NCBI GenBank assembly: GCA_015146655.1
Contig: VKHL01000024.1
Location: 124,001 to 188,000, forward strand
Reading direction: 5' to 3'
Length of the DNA: 64,000 bases
Source: Ochromonas danica
Lineage: Eukaryota; Sar; Chrysophyceae; Chromulinales; Chromulinaceae
Part shown: positions 23,505 to 34,428 of the stretch, piece after piece
How the letters are laid out: the number at the start of each line of letters is the position of its first letter
How positions within the stretch are numbered: the first letter of the stretch is position 1
The notes under the pieces: model-generated
Told to the model about the DNA's origin: nothing
Database searches by the model: none
Seen by the model: the letters and a program-made list of their open reading frames with translations, nothing else
Program-made: the position numbers and the translations under genes

Positions 23505-24226
23505 TTGCTAGAATCAATCACTTCAGTTGATTAGATAATGTGATGAGAAGAAGTGTGTCATGCTATCATACGAGGAGGTGAAACAAGATCATTGCCACCC
23601 AACATACAGCAGCAGTCACCTAAATAACCAAATACTCAAATACTCAAATATCCAGATTTCCAATTCTGCGGGGGTTAACAAGATCTTGTTACAGCAACTG
23701 CATGATGTCTGTAGGAATTATAGAGTTGAAGTAGTTGAGTGAGGCAATAATGCAACTGCAGTGTGCTCAATGGATATTGACCCATGGAGTCAACAAAACT
23801 TCTCTATCCTGTAGAACAAGTAATAATCACAATGAGATACTGCACCTCAGAGATAATGTGGTGGATGGGTTAAAGATTAACTATTACGTAATCTATCTCC
23901 ACAACACAGAAGATTACCTATTGACACATACCCCAATCGAGTCATCATTCTTTTTCCGTGACAGAGGTGCCAGAAGCTAATCCTTGAATATCTTGAAATG
24001 CCAATCAGCAGCAAAGCTTCGACTTCTTCTTCTTCTTCTTCTTGATGATGATGATGACATAGGAGGGTGGAGAGAGAGGGGGGCGGCTTTGGCGTACAAT
24101 CTCCCAGAAAAACACTACAGAATGATCCTACAATCTAAACAATTATGGTCTGAATTGATTCTTTATCCAGCCAAGAAAGAAAGATCCTCACCGGAGCAGT
24201 CATTGTGAATAGACTATAACTTCATT
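23505..24226. other. Intergenic region
   Basis: This 722-bp gap is upstream of the metalloprotease. It contains a short direct repeat of AAATACTC around 23630-23650 and a CTTCTT microsatellite near 24015-24040. No gene is recognised. Confidence 0.4.
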
Positions 24227-25303
24227 TCAACTTAGCATCAAGCCATTGGAAAGTACACGAGCCTTTCCTCGGATTTCAATTCGATATATTCGATTGTTAT
24301 TGTCAAGCCAAAAGATGGTATCACCACAGATTTCAAGACTTTCATTCCTAGCCGAGGCAGGGTTGAGATGAAAAGTACAATTCTCTGGCACTTTCCCTGC
24401 TTTCTTAAGCCTCTCTGTCATAAAGAAAGGCATTAAATGTCGATTGTTTTCTGCATCTTGTAACTCAACAAAGGCTTGTTTTAAAACAGTTGCACTGCAT
24501 TTAGTTTTCATGACAATCTTACTACCAGGACTATGTAGTCCATGAATGATATAAGATCGTTCAAGTTGTAAAATCGAATCAGGTAGGAATGGAACAATTG
24601 ATTTTGTGAGATTTACTAAGTTGGATAAACCATTCAAAACAATAGGTTCCATGCCAAGTAGCATAGGATGATAATTATAATCATCTAAGGCTTCCACAAC
24701 TTGACAACAATCAACACAGAAACGCTTATAAAAGCTTTCCATTAGAAGATGGTTAGCAGAGTTCATGACATTGATATACATAGAGGATAATCTATGTCGT
24801 ATATCTGTTTTGACAATCTTTGGGAAGGGACTGTTGTCAAGACGACGAACACGTCTCTTCCTAGGTGGTCTAAGATCAACATCATTCGAATCAGGTAGAA
24901 CAGCAATAGGAGGGGAATAGCTTTGACTCATAGTAGAAGAAGAATCTTCTTCAGGAGAAGTTGTTGTTGTCGTTGTTGTAACCTGAGTGATGAGAGAATT
25001 GGTTAACTCGTTAAAGTCAATAAAGGGAGAAGAAGAAGAAGTAGTAGTAGAAGCAGACGCATTGGATGAAGAAGAGATATCGAAAAATGAATTTTGATAT
25101 GATAGAGTATCATAATTATCTTCATCATCAAAAATATCATGAATCAAATCTGCTAGATCTTCTTCTTCATCTTCATCAGCAGCATCACCTTGAGGAAAAT
25201 GTCTTTTCCCAACACTTGTTGTTGTTGTTGTTGGATGGTGGTGGTGGTAGTAGATTGTCATCCCTGCTGACTGTGATGATAATTCTCTCTCATTCATTTG
25301 CAT
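24227..25303 (-). CDS. Hypothetical protein with acidic/Ser-Thr-rich N-terminus and conserved-looking C-terminal domain
   Basis: Single-exon protein of 358 residues. The first 150 are low complexity (His, Thr, Ser, Asp/Glu), then a basic patch (PPRKRRVRR) that could be a nuclear signal. From about 165 a globular domain begins with DIRHRLSSMYINVMNSANHL and continues as alternating helices and strands to the end. The Asn-Ser pair after an amphipathic helix resembles NTF2/SnoaL-like domains attached to stramenopile regulatory proteins, but I cannot confirm this. No membrane segment or signal peptide is present. Function unknown; a nuclear regulatory role is a guess from the basic patch. Confidence 0.6.
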   Translation of the reverse strand: MQMNERELSSQSAGMTIYYHHHHPTTTTTSVGKRHFPQGDAADEDEEEDLADLIHDIFDDEDNYDTLSYQNSFFDISSSSNASASTTTSSSSPFIDFNELTNSLITQVTTTTTTTSPEEDSSSTMSQSYSPPIAVLPDSNDVDLRPPRKRRVRRLDNSPFPKIVKTDIRHRLSSMYINVMNSANHLLMESFYKRFCVDCCQVVEALDDYNYHPMLLGMEPIVLNGLSNLVNLTKSIVPFLPDSILQLERSYIIHGLHSPGSKIVMKTKCSATVLKQAFVELQDAENNRHLMPFFMTERLKKAGKVPENCTFHLNPASARNESLEICGDTIFWLDNNNRIYRIEIRGKARVLSNGLMLS

Positions 25304-25687
25304 GATGATTGATGATGATTGATGATGATTCTATTATTGGTTGAGAGGATATCAAATTGTCTATTAGGAGGATCAGATATAATTCTATTATTATATCATG
25401 CAATGCAGCAGATTGGAAGAATGCCAGCAGTCGATGTTGTTGTGATGTTGTGATGTGGCGATGAACAGAGAGAAGACTGAAGAGCCAGGGGAGAGCACAG
25501 TAGTAGAACCTATTCTCACGCAAACCAGTACTTTGTCATGCTTTGTTTTGAAGCATCACATCACTCACAATTAAGGATTGACTTCCCAATCATCATCGTA
25601 TTGTAGTACTGTACATCTGCTTCTAGACTATAGCATTCGTACCATCAATAACTATATTTTCAATCACTAAATTAATTCCCAATAACA
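25304..25687. promoter_or_regulatory. Divergent promoter region
   Basis: The 384-bp spacer lies between the orphan gene and the ubiquitin-like gene, both transcribed outward. A TGATGATT repeat lies next to the orphan gene start (25303-25331). The ubiquitin-like ATG is preceded by an AT-rich leader ending CCCAATAACA. Confidence 0.4.
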
Positions 25688-25924
25688 ATGCAAATCTTTG
25701 TGAAGACTTTTCTTGGCAAGATGCTTACTTTAGAGGTGGAACCTTCTGATTCTATTTACAATGTGAAGCTAAAGATACAGGACAAGGAGGGTATTCCTCC
25801 TGATCACCAGTGCTTGGTCTTCGCTGGCAGGAAGTTGGAGAATTGTTATACCTTATACGAATACAACATCCAGAAGGAATCCACTTTACACTTCACCATT
25901 GCATTTGTTAACAACAATTTGTGA
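25688..25924 (+). CDS. Ubiquitin-like protein lacking the C-terminal Gly-Gly
   Basis: A 78-residue, single-unit protein colinear with ubiquitin from Met1 to His68 ([47 protein letters not shown]). Lysines 6, 11, 27, 29, 33 and 63 are kept, while position 48 is Arg (Lys is shifted to 49). The hydrophobic patch is altered (Leu8 to Phe, Ile44 to Val, Val70 to Thr), and Arg42 is Cys. After His68 the sequence diverges to [10 protein letters not shown] and stops, so the LRLRGG tail needed for E1 activation is absent. It cannot be conjugated as canonical ubiquitin unless processed otherwise. It may be a ubiquitin-fold adaptor, a chain cap or a decaying paralogue; the intact frame over a diverged sequence favours selection. 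Confidence 0.85.
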   Translation: MQIFVKTFLGKMLTLEVEPSDSIYNVKLKIQDKEGIPPDHQCLVFAGRKLENCYTLYEYNIQKESTLHFTIAFVNNNL

Positions 25925-26187
25925 TTTGTTGTTAACTCCTTCCTTCCTTAATTTGTTTTAAGTTCACTGTTTGGGTGGTTTATCTACCGTGGCATACAAT
26001 CTCACAAAAGATCACCAAATTCTTAATTGATCACAATGAATCTATTCAATTAAGATTCTAGCTAGTATCATGCTTCTGTTTATTTTAAATCAACCATCCA
26101 CACTCATTTAATCCACACTACCGTGTAAGAATTTGCGTAAGAATTCAATTTAGTAAGCTAATGAGTTATACCTATAGAACACAATAG

Positions 26188-28276
26188 CTAGTTGTCTTCT
26201 TCATCAGTATCCTCTAAGCATTTTGATGACACAGTCGTGTTTACATCAGATCGTCGCTTATGAGCAATGTTGCGAATATACAATGAGGCAGGAACAAGGA
26301 CAGCAACCAAGGGACATAATGCACCAGCTAAGAAAGGTAATGCTCCCAAAGGAAGAGCCTTCGACTGTTTACTAAGCTCATACAATATTCCAGCGAAAAT
26401 AGGACTGACTACTCTTGCACAAGATTGACTTGCTTGATTGAATGCTAAGTCTCTCCCTTGAGAAGAAGGAGATGAGTATTTGGTTACCAATGAAGCTAAG
26501 GCAGTATCTGCTATAGAGTATCCAATAATGTGGATGCCAAAGAAAATAAAATGTAACATCTTTTGACGAACCAAGGCAACACCAAACATTCCAGCTGCAA
26601 GAATGATATTTCCTAATGCTAATGTTGCATGTTTTCCAATGAACTTGATCAATGGTTTAATCAAAAACACTTGAAAGAGAATAATAAAGAAGCCACTGAC
26701 AGCAAACAAGGTGGATAAAGCATGTTCACCATAGCCAAATGAATCTTTCAAAAACATGGCATAAATGGTTTCTGTAGCGAAAGCATACATTACAGCAAAC
26801 CCATTAGTTACCAACATCATGATCTCAATCGGTATTGGCGGTGAAGAACTTTCTTTATGCTTTGCCAAAGGAATTTTAGCTTTGGAGGAAGGTAACAAGC
26901 TACCCGGCGGATTGCTGCTGCTACTACTACTATCTCTTTTGGTGTCTTTCGCAAAGGAAAGCATTACAATCAAACCCATTAGAGGAAATAAAGCTGCTAA
27001 AGAAATCTTTTGTTTTGCAGTGAAATGTGGAAGTGCAGCACTAATTGTAGGTCCAATAACAAATCCCAGTCCAAATACAGCCATAATTCGTCCAATATAT
27101 TTGGGACGATCATCCACATCTGCCACATCAGCAACTGCACTTTGCATAATAGGAACTAGACCACCTAATGAGGCTGCAATCAATCTTGCTAACACAACCT
27201 CCATTAAAGTTGTAGCTCGAGAGAAAAAGAAATAAGACAAAGCTGATGCTGTCAAACAGCATTGCACAATTAGACGTCGTCCATAATGATCTGACATCCT
27301 CCCCACCACAACACATCCTATACTTTGTGCTACATAGTTGGCACTTACAACCAAAGACAATTTAAACGCATCTGCTCCTAACTCCATAACAAAGAAAGGT
27401 AATAAAGGAATGACTAAACCAACAGCTATCGCATCAAATAAAAATGAAATATAATATGGAAATAAGCGTTTAGGAATACCCAAAACTTCTTCTTTCTCCC
27501 ATAATGGATCTTGTCTTTGTGCTTCTATTTCATGTCCTTTTTCAGCACTAGATCTCATACCAAAGAGAGGTGCTAATTCAAATGATCGTCCCACCTTGAC
27601 ATACCATTTAGATGCCATAGGAGAGTCCAAGGTTAAGTCTGTTGTATAAGCAAGAGCAGAAGCTTCAAGATCTTCTTCACTATTATTCTCTTCAAGATCT
27701 TCCTTATTATTAGGTAGATAATGATGTAAAATCCACTTTGATCCTGACCAATAGAGATGAACTAATTGTTGCTTTTCTTTACTTTGAGAGACAAAATAGA
27801 CCTTTCCGTTTATTAGGATATCTATTCAAATGGTTAGTTAGAAGACAGTCATTATGTTGTAGTAGTTGTTGTTGTAGCAGTAGTAGTATTATAGTTGACT
27901 ACAGTACAGTACCTGATTGTTTGTAAATTCCGTTCAATTCGTTGACAGAATCAGGTGCACCACCAATTCTTAGGAAAACAACTGACTCTAATGAGATTTC
28001 ACTTCCTTCTTGGTCTTGGTCTTGATCTAGGTCTTGGTCTTGGTCTTTCTGAGAATTCTCTTTACTATCACTGTTGGTATTGCAATTTCTATTATCCCTA
28101 CCACCACCACCACGTAGTGAGAACAACCAAGAAGAATGATGATGATCTCTTTTCAAAGGAAGAAGATGATGATGACTCTTATGACTCTTCAAACTATGAC
28201 TTTCAATGCTATGTATTAGCAAGAAAAGATAAAAGAGGATGAAAATTGAAGTTGCAAAGTTATAGTTGTTATTCAT
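26188..28276 (-). CDS. MFS transporter with signal peptide and N-terminal extension
   Basis: Two exons, 28276-27913 and 27821-26188, joined in phase across a 91-nt intron. The N-terminus carries a hydrophobic leader (SIFILFYLFLLIHSIES), a His-rich and DQDQ-rich linker, then a small domain (GGAPDSVNELNGIYKQSG, NGKVYFV, YWSGSKWILHHYL) of the type NGxY...NG..Y...G.W seen in many algal proteins. The rest is a 12-helix major facilitator of the DHA/TetA type, with the diagnostic loop GRMSDHYGRR between helices 2 and 3. It probably exports or exchanges small molecules. The leader suggests entry by the secretory route, possibly to a plastid envelope or endomembrane. A shorter transporter-only product starting within exon 2 is possible. 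The substrate is unknown. Confidence 0.8.
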
Positions 28277-28764
28277 ACCAAGTGCCGTAACTCATTCCAA
28301 AACAAACACAAACAGAGACGTGTTAAGTTAAGAAGATGTTAAGTTAAGGGCTGCTCACTGTCCAGATCTTCAGACCGCCAGATTTGTAAAACAAGAACCA
28401 TCACACAAGAATTGTTGTAGTCTAGTGGTACGGTAGCTAAACTACTTGATAGCTACCAGCAGCTGTGTTGAGTGGGAATTAAACTAATCTACTTACTAAC
28501 TATTACATAATTGTTATTCCAGAGTTGGTTGATCATATTACATCTACACTTCGCATAAATAAAATGTATTATACTAGTACTGTAGTATAAACATACACAA
28601 CAACATCATAACAAAAGAAGAAGAATAGAACACCAAAGCAATGAATGAATGAAACAAAGCAAAAGCAAAATTATCCAATCAGCTAGCTAACTCATAACAA
28701 ACAAGTAATAACCCGCCACCACTAAAATCATATCATATCAACAACACAGAGGAATGCATCATGG
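28277..28764. other. Intergenic region with a small direct repeat
   Basis: This 488-bp gap is upstream of the MFS gene. The 9-mer GTTAAGTTA is repeated within 20 bp (about 28321-28346). There is no coding signal. Confidence 0.4.
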
Positions 28765-30144
28765 CTATCGCTTTTTCACGATGGGCTCACTCACAAGGGC
28801 TGCATCACCTTGCTGCTTCAATGCCTGAACATTAATCAACATAGAATCCAGATCCTCATTAAGCTTTGCCAAAGTTTTAAACTTTTGATTTGTCTTCTCC
28901 ATGTCTTCTTTGGGTTTTGCTACTCTGCTGCTTTGTATTGATTGAGTTTTACGCGAAGTTGTTAGTCGATTAGATGGAGATGCTTTCTGTCTATCTTGTA
29001 ATGAGATAGATTTAGATTGTACAGACAATGCCGACACTTCTTCAACGGAAGAGGAAACATCGTCTGGACCATCTGAATCACAGTCCTGCTCAGACGATAT
29101 TGACCGAATCTTAGAAGTGAACGTCTTCTTCTTTCCTTTCATCTCAGCTGAAGATCCACGTGGTAATCTAGATTGGGATGTTCGTTCACCACGACCTCTT
29201 CGATGTTGTTCATTACTATTCTCACTGGCATTGGACATGGTGTCAAGAGAAGGGAGAGATTGGGTAGTTGCATCACGTTTCAATTGAGCTCTAGCTTGTG
29301 TAAGCATAACTCTCATATCTACACTCTCTTCTTGACCATTTAACTCCTTAGTGTAATGGGTATCAATCATCTCTAATGATGGGAGAATGGCATAAATGAA
29401 TTCATTACACTTGACCTTTTCATCACAAGGATTGTTCGATTTGACTAACCATCTCAACACTTTACATGCTGAGAGATGAAGAAATTGAGTCCAATCGACT
29501 TTATTATCTGATATCCATAACTCTTTTAGACTAACTATAGACTGCAATGGGGATAGAGAATCTATCATATTATGTTGACATCGAAATTGTGTCAAATTGG
29601 TGAGATCAGAAACAAAGTCTAAACTACTCACTTTATTATGAGAAATATCAAGATTACGCAATTTTGGACAGACTATATAGAGGGCAGGGATCTCTCTTAA
29701 GTTGTTGAAGGAAAGGTTGATATGGATGAGATTGGGGAAATTGAACATCATCGTGTCTAATAGAACAGTCACTTCTTTCAGATGAACTCCTACTAACTGG
29801 ATACATTTCATCATATCTAGTACTTTATATCCACTACTATTATCATCATGAGAAAGTGAGATAATAGAACTATCAGCTTGACTACTGGTATTGGTATTGG
29901 TATTGGTATTGGTATTAATGTTAGTGTCAATAATGTTAGTTTTGGTTTTGGTGTGTTTGGGTGTTATTGATGATTCTCTAAGAGGATTCATTTCAAGCTT
30001 ACTCAATTTCCTCATAAACTTCTGACATGTCTCAGCCTCATTAATAAAGATCAAATTTGTCAATTCTGAAAGTAATGCTGGGTCTTCTTCATATTGTTGG
30101 TCCATCTCCATCACGGCATATTTTGTTCTCATCGCCTGTCTCAC
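28765..30144 (-). CDS. Leucine-rich repeat protein (SDS22-like repeats)
   Basis: Single exon, 459 residues. Leucine-rich repeats of the 22-residue SDS22 class run from about residue 125 to 235 (FPNLIHINLSFNNLREIP, CPKLRNLDISHNKVSSL, LTNLTQFRCQHNMIDSL, SLKELWISDNKV), closed by an LRR cap-like motif (AILPSLEMIDTHY). A (Thr-Asn)n run (about 75-90), encoded by a GT-rich microsatellite, precedes them. The C-terminal half is Ser/basic, disordered, with a final helix. Proteins of this layout often act in flagellar or centrosomal assembly, but no specific orthologue is claimed. Confidence 0.75.
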   Translation of the reverse strand: MRQAMRTKYAVMEMDQQYEEDPALLSELTNLIFINEAETCQKFMRKLSKLEMNPLRESSITPKHTKTKTNIIDTNINTNTNTNTNTSSQADSSIISLSHDDNSSGYKVLDMMKCIQLVGVHLKEVTVLLDTMMFNFPNLIHINLSFNNLREIPALYIVCPKLRNLDISHNKVSSLDFVSDLTNLTQFRCQHNMIDSLSPLQSIVSLKELWISDNKVDWTQFLHLSACKVLRWLVKSNNPCDEKVKCNEFIYAILPSLEMIDTHYTKELNGQEESVDMRVMLTQARAQLKRDATTQSLPSLDTMSNASENSNEQHRRGRGERTSQSRLPRGSSAEMKGKKKTFTSKIRSISSEQDCDSDGPDDVSSSVEEVSALSVQSKSISLQDRQKASPSNRLTTSRKTQSIQSSRVAKPKEDMEKTNQKFKTLAKLNEDLDSMLINVQALKQQGDAALVSEPIVKKR

Positions 30145-30287
30145 TCGCTGTTTGCCCGTTTCACAGGACCCGTGTTGTCCTATCTCAAAACTACTCTAAA
30201 CAGACTTATAACTCACCATATCAGTTGAAGTAAAAATGGCTCCTTTGACATCTTTTTGTTTTTGACTTTTTTTTGTAATTTGCTACA
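30145..30287. promoter_or_regulatory. Compact divergent promoter between LRR and HTH genes
   Basis: Only 143 bp separate two outward ATGs. A long T-rich tract (about 30254-30280) precedes the HTH start codon. Confidence 0.4.
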
Positions 30288-30854
30288 ATGGCGCCCAGTT
30301 TAAGCAAGGAACGAGTTGTGAAAGCACTCACTCATGGTAATAGAATGAAGGTAGACCCGAACAAGCTGAGTGGGGAGCTGAAAGACTGGCTGGCTGTGCA
30401 AATCATTGACGGGCGCATGACAACGAGAGAGATCAGTGACCGTCTTTCTATTAAAAGAAACACGTTACAAAAATGGGCCCAAAAGTACAAGAAAGGCATT
30501 TGTAATCATGGAGAGAGCAAAGGAAGACCCAGGGTAATCAGCAATAAGGCAAGTGAAGCACTTGCTCGGCAGCTCCGACGCGGCGACTTCCAAGTCGACC
30601 AAATTGAGTACGCGGAGCACCTCCAAGAGGCATTGCGCGCCACGGCCGAAGAGTATAAGAAAGATCCTGATATTGCGAGAATGCCGAGTCCCTCGACCAT
30701 TGCAAGGATGGAAAAAAGAGCACATATTCGGACCACCACAAATGCAGAAGTCAACACTAATGCTCGTGCTGAAGGCGAATCTCCTCGTGCCAAGGCTTCC
30801 CGCAAGCGATCCAGAGAGCCCGATGAATCTGCCTGGATGTTGCTGCTTGCATAG
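30288..30854 (+). CDS. Transposase-type helix-turn-helix protein
   Basis: A 188-residue protein with an N-terminal HTH of the transposase/Psq kind: LAVQIIDGRMTTREISDR then LSIKRNTLQKWAQKYKKG. This is followed by GRPRVISNKASEAL, a second helical segment, and a basic tail with KASRKRSREP that may be a nuclear signal. There is no DDE/D catalytic domain. The segment is visibly richer in G and C than its neighbours, consistent with recent arrival or a different codon bias. It could be the DNA-binding part left from a cut-and-paste DNA transposon, or a domesticated regulator. No terminal inverted repeats or target-site duplication were recognised within 300 bp. The frame is intact from start to stop. 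Confidence 0.6.
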   Translation: MAPSLSKERVVKALTHGNRMKVDPNKLSGELKDWLAVQIIDGRMTTREISDRLSIKRNTLQKWAQKYKKGICNHGESKGRPRVISNKASEALARQLRRGDFQVDQIEYAEHLQEALRATAEEYKKDPDIARMPSPSTIARMEKRAHIRTTTNAEVNTNARAEGESPRAKASRKRSREPDESAWMLLLA

Positions 30855-31494
30855 CACTAACGCCTTAACTCATTGATAATAACAAAATAATGTGAATGTG
30901 GAATGTTCACAAAGTCGATTTTTCAAGAATAGCATACACTTTCCTCACATATCTATCCAAAGTGAGGCTTCACCAGTCTTTAGGACCAGAAAACAACTTC
31001 TCTACTTGATGGGGTTCGGAATCCATCGTATAGATCACATGGGATAGAATTGGTGAGAAGTGGAAAGATGTCAGGGAGCCAATATTTCTGTTTCTGATGT
31101 TAAGAAGCAAGTGGAGCAAGCAGAGATATCGCTTGGTAGCTAATGAAGGATCAAATCTAGCTGTTACTGTTGAATACAGTAGCAGGTGTAGGTCCCATTC
31201 AGCTGCGTCGTGATACAAAGAGTTGATCGATGGGCCCTAGAGATTGAAGAATGGCATGTGACGTCCTTACTATTCTACGCCATTAAAGGCCGGGCTTTAT
31301 CAGCATCATCCTCAGAAGTTTCGCACTTATGCCTGTCCTTCTATTCATTTGGCATGCGACACACGTCAATACACAGTCCGTGTCTAGGCATAACACACAA
31401 TAAAGACACCACGAAACCCTTATTCACTGAACCTGACCCATATGACTTGAGTGTCGTCTAAGCAGAGCAATCATGATTAGACTATCACCATCAT
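30855..31494. other. Intergenic region downstream of the HTH gene
   Basis: This 640-bp gap separates two convergent genes. It contains open stretches on both strands (30970-31218 minus, 31210-31461 plus) with GC content similar to the HTH gene. They might be further transposon debris, but no domain can be named. Confidence 0.35.
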
Positions 31495-32782
31495 CTAGGT
31501 CAAGGAAAATAGTCGTGCTGCTGGATCAAAGAGGCTAGAATGTATAGATCCCAAGGCAATCATTTCAGCTAGCATTGTATCAATTAGTTCTCTATGTTGA
31601 TCAAATGCTCTATTTCCATTCAACAGAGAGAGAACCACTGAGAGGGCAGCCACTTGACAGGAAGTCTCCGAGTGACTCAACAATTGCAGAATAATCTCCA
31701 ACCCATCCTTCATTACCATTTCTTCATAGAATTGACTATCACGCAAGAGATTTTGTATTGTACCCAGAGTCATCTCACATAAATCATCATCGCTATCACC
31801 ATCATCACTCTCCCTGTTTCCATTTGCTTTGTTGGTGAGAGAAGTGAGCAGTCGATTGGCCAAGCAATCGTCAGAGTTCAAAATAGGTGCTAATGAAGCC
31901 ATATCTACACTGAGATTATGCAATGTCCCCATGACTCGACTAGACACAGTCTCATCTTGATGACCAATCATTGAAACTAAACGTGGAATAGCCTATTATC
32001 AGCCAACCACATTTGTAAGAGTTAAGCAACTGTTATAGGGAACAAGAAACAGAAAGACAAACCTTCTCATCTTGTCGAATAAGATGTCTACCAAGAGGAA
32101 GATAGCAGATAGCTTGTAAACATCCTACTGCTGAGGCTAATAGTTTGTAATCTCGTATACATGCAGGATGATAGAGTATTGACAAGAAAGACTTCCATCC
32201 ATCACATTCTATTAACATTTCTACATTACTTACTTCATGACAGGCATTGATAAAGAGAGAGCATAACTCTGAAGCAAGTCTCCATTGGTGTTGACGAAGA
32301 TGATGTTGTAATGCCTTTACCAACAGCTCCATAGCCTGGTCATCTAGTGCTTTTCTATTCTCTTCCAGGTGGAATAAGACCTTGATTAGCTTTAATAGAC
32401 CTTGTACTACCTTGACCATGATAGGTTGTTCTATGGGTTGATTGGGGGTGATAAGCAGTGCAGCCACAAAACATTTGATTTCTGCCACACAGTGAGGCAG
32501 ACTAGAGAAAGAAGAAGTAGAGCCCTCGCCAAGGTCATCTCTTGCTCTTTCATGTCTTTCAAGGAAGTGGTCGATTGAGGACAGGATGGTCTGATGATGG
32601 TGAAGCCATCCGTTAGGCTGACTGACTAGTTGTTGGATAGAATGGATTGTGACTGAGGAAGAGTTCTCTTGAGCTTTGGGTAAGCTAGTTAGAGACTTAG
32701 AAATAAGCAAACAGGATGCTGGAGGAGCACCCTGTGGCTTTTGGTTTCTATTGAGGAGGTTTTCTTTCCCTTTAGCTTGCAT
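31495..32782 (-). CDS. Armadillo-repeat protein
   Basis: Two exons, 32782-32063 and 31992-31495, with a 70-nt phase-0 intron. The translated 406 residues are almost wholly helical. Armadillo-like units are visible around the junction (LASAVGCLQAICYLPLGRHLI, then AIPRLVSMIGHQDETVSSRVMGTLHNLS) and near the C-terminus (GLEIILQLLSHSETSCQVAALSVVLSLL). The helix-turn pattern with conserved small residues resembles TTC12/UNC45/ARMC proteins. Such proteins bind partners rather than catalyse. No targeting signal is evident. Orthology is unresolved. Confidence 0.7.
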
Positions 32783-33004
32783 TCCATTGTTTTGTGTCGG
32801 TTTCCATACCAGCCGTTATTATTATTGCGAGGGGATTACAACACACTCTGCTTGTAACCGAAGCACAAATCTGATTATTACTGTAACTTCTGATTAATTC
32901 CTGTCTGGAAGGATAACTAAGATATAAATAGAGATGACTAGCTGTCTTAGCAATATGAATTATGCAAAAGTATGTGAAAAGAGAATAAATCAAACTAAAT
33001 GTTT

Positions 33005-33009
33005 AAAAA
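33005..33009 (-). terminator. Pol III terminator of tRNA-Lys
   Basis: A run of five T on the transcribed strand starts 8 nt after the tRNA 3' end, as expected for RNA polymerase III termination. Confidence 0.7.
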
Positions 33010-33017
33010 GATTGGGT

Positions 33018-33090
33018 CACCCGATGAGGGACTCGAACCCTCGACCACCAGCTTAAAAGGCTGGCGCTCTACCGACTGAGCTAACCGGGT
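33018..33090 (-). tRNA. tRNA-Lys (anticodon UUU)
   Basis: The 73-nt cloverleaf reads on the minus strand. The seven-pair acceptor stem is ACCCGGT against ATCGGGT with one G-U pair; the D arm is TAGCTCAGTCGGTAGAGC, which also supplies the A box. The anticodon stem CAGCC/AGCTG-type arm has loop CTTTTAA giving UUU. The T arm is GAGGGTTCGAGTCCCTC, supplying the B box. The discriminator is G, the CCA is not encoded, and there is no intron. Confidence 0.96.
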
Positions 33091-33151
33091 TAACTTGTTA
33101 CACACTTCGTATCTATCCAATATAATTGAAATCTAATTATGGTGTGGGCTT

Positions 33152-34279
33152 ATGATGGCGTGTTTGGTCATGAAAAGAATGCACTACTTCCTTCAAGTGT
33201 TGATGATCTTCTTTGGGTTTTTGCTTCATTCTAGTTGGGCTTATCGTAAGGCTCCTTCCTTATCGAAAAGCTATCGTAGAAAGTTGTCTTTAGCAGGGTT
33301 TGAAGGCTATCAGCAGCCTGCCACTAAAGTGGGTGCCTTCCCTGCAGCACGTGACAGTCATCCAAACTTCCCCACCATCATCTTAGTCAACCCTCATATA
33401 GATCAGAATGTAGGTTCTGTAGCTAGAACCATGCTCAACTTTGGCTTGACTGACCTGCGTATTGTTGATCCAGTCTGTGATATTTACAATGACAATGTGC
33501 GTGCTTTATCCTCTGGTGCTTTTGAATTAGTTGAAAATGCTAAAGTCTATTCTACTGCTGAAGAAGCTGTACAAGACTTAACACGTGTGATGGCGACTAC
33601 AATTCGTCCTCGTCATCTCACTACAATAGTTCATACACCTAATAAAGCTGCAGAAGAAGCTTTACTCTGTCCTGGTAAAGTAGGTATTCTCTTTGGTAGA
33701 GAACGAAATGGATTAACAAATGAAGAAGTTGCTTTAGCAGATGCTGTGATATCAATCCCAACTTTTAATCAATTTTCTTCATTAAATCTTGCACAAGCTG
33801 TTAATATAATAGGTTATGAGATTTTCAGTCAATATCAACGACAACAAGAAAGTCATCCACCTGATATCTGGTTACATCCTAAAGATGGTGAACGTCTTGC
33901 AAGAAGAGATGATATGGAACCATTTTTTCAACGATTAGAAAATGCTTTAGATGTAAGACTTCAACAAGATGAACATCGTAAACAATTAGCCTATCGCAGT
34001 CTAAGAGGCATGTTTCAACGAGTAAGGACCCTCCCCCCTCTTCATTCTCTTGTCTGATATGCTTTGTTTCAATATGATTTCTGTTTTGTTTTTTGGGTAT
34101 AGATCATGATGACAAAGTCAGAAGTTGATCTCATGCATGGTGTGATCACTCTCTTTAACCGTCCTCTGCCAACATCTTCACTATCCAAGCAACAAGAGAA
34201 GAGGGAAGAAGGAGAGGTAACTGAGGGAGACTTAGCTATGTCCAAGGTGGAGAAGGAGGAAGAGAGAGTGCAGCAATAG
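33152..34279 (+). CDS. SpoU/TrmJ-type RNA 2'-O-methyltransferase with plastid-type leader
   Basis: Two exons, 33152-34021 and 34103-34279. After a hydrophobic leader (YFLQVLMIFFGFLLHSSWA, then Tyr at the predicted cleavage site) comes a SPOUT methyltransferase: motif 1 NPHIDQNVGSVARTMLNFGL, motif 2 VGILFGRERNGLTNEE and motif 3 SIPTFNQFSSLNLAQAVNI. These match TrmJ, which methylates the 2'-OH of nucleotide 32 in tRNA, better than other SpoU members (the NFG and N-E spacing). The leader resembles a secondary-plastid presequence, so the substrate is probably plastid tRNA or rRNA. The C-terminal exon adds a charged tail. The nearby tRNA-Lys gene is coincidental. Confidence 0.85.
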
Positions 34280-34428
34280 GTAGACTATGGTGTGTAGAAA
34301 GGGGGAAGGGGGAATTGGTCATCCATCCCTTCATGTAAATATCATATCACTATTAGTTATTAGATTTCCACACGCCTTAACCGATATATCACTGTTTGAA
34401 CCTTCTCCTATGGAGTGAAGATTGAGAA

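Noticed and set aside
30465-30857. Several antisense frames over the HTH gene
   Set aside because: They arise from its GC-richer composition; the sense frame has a clear HTH.
30970-31218. 82-codon minus-strand frame beyond the ARM-repeat gene
   Set aside because: Considered as an extra 3' exon or transposon remnant; no in-phase splice sites and no domain.
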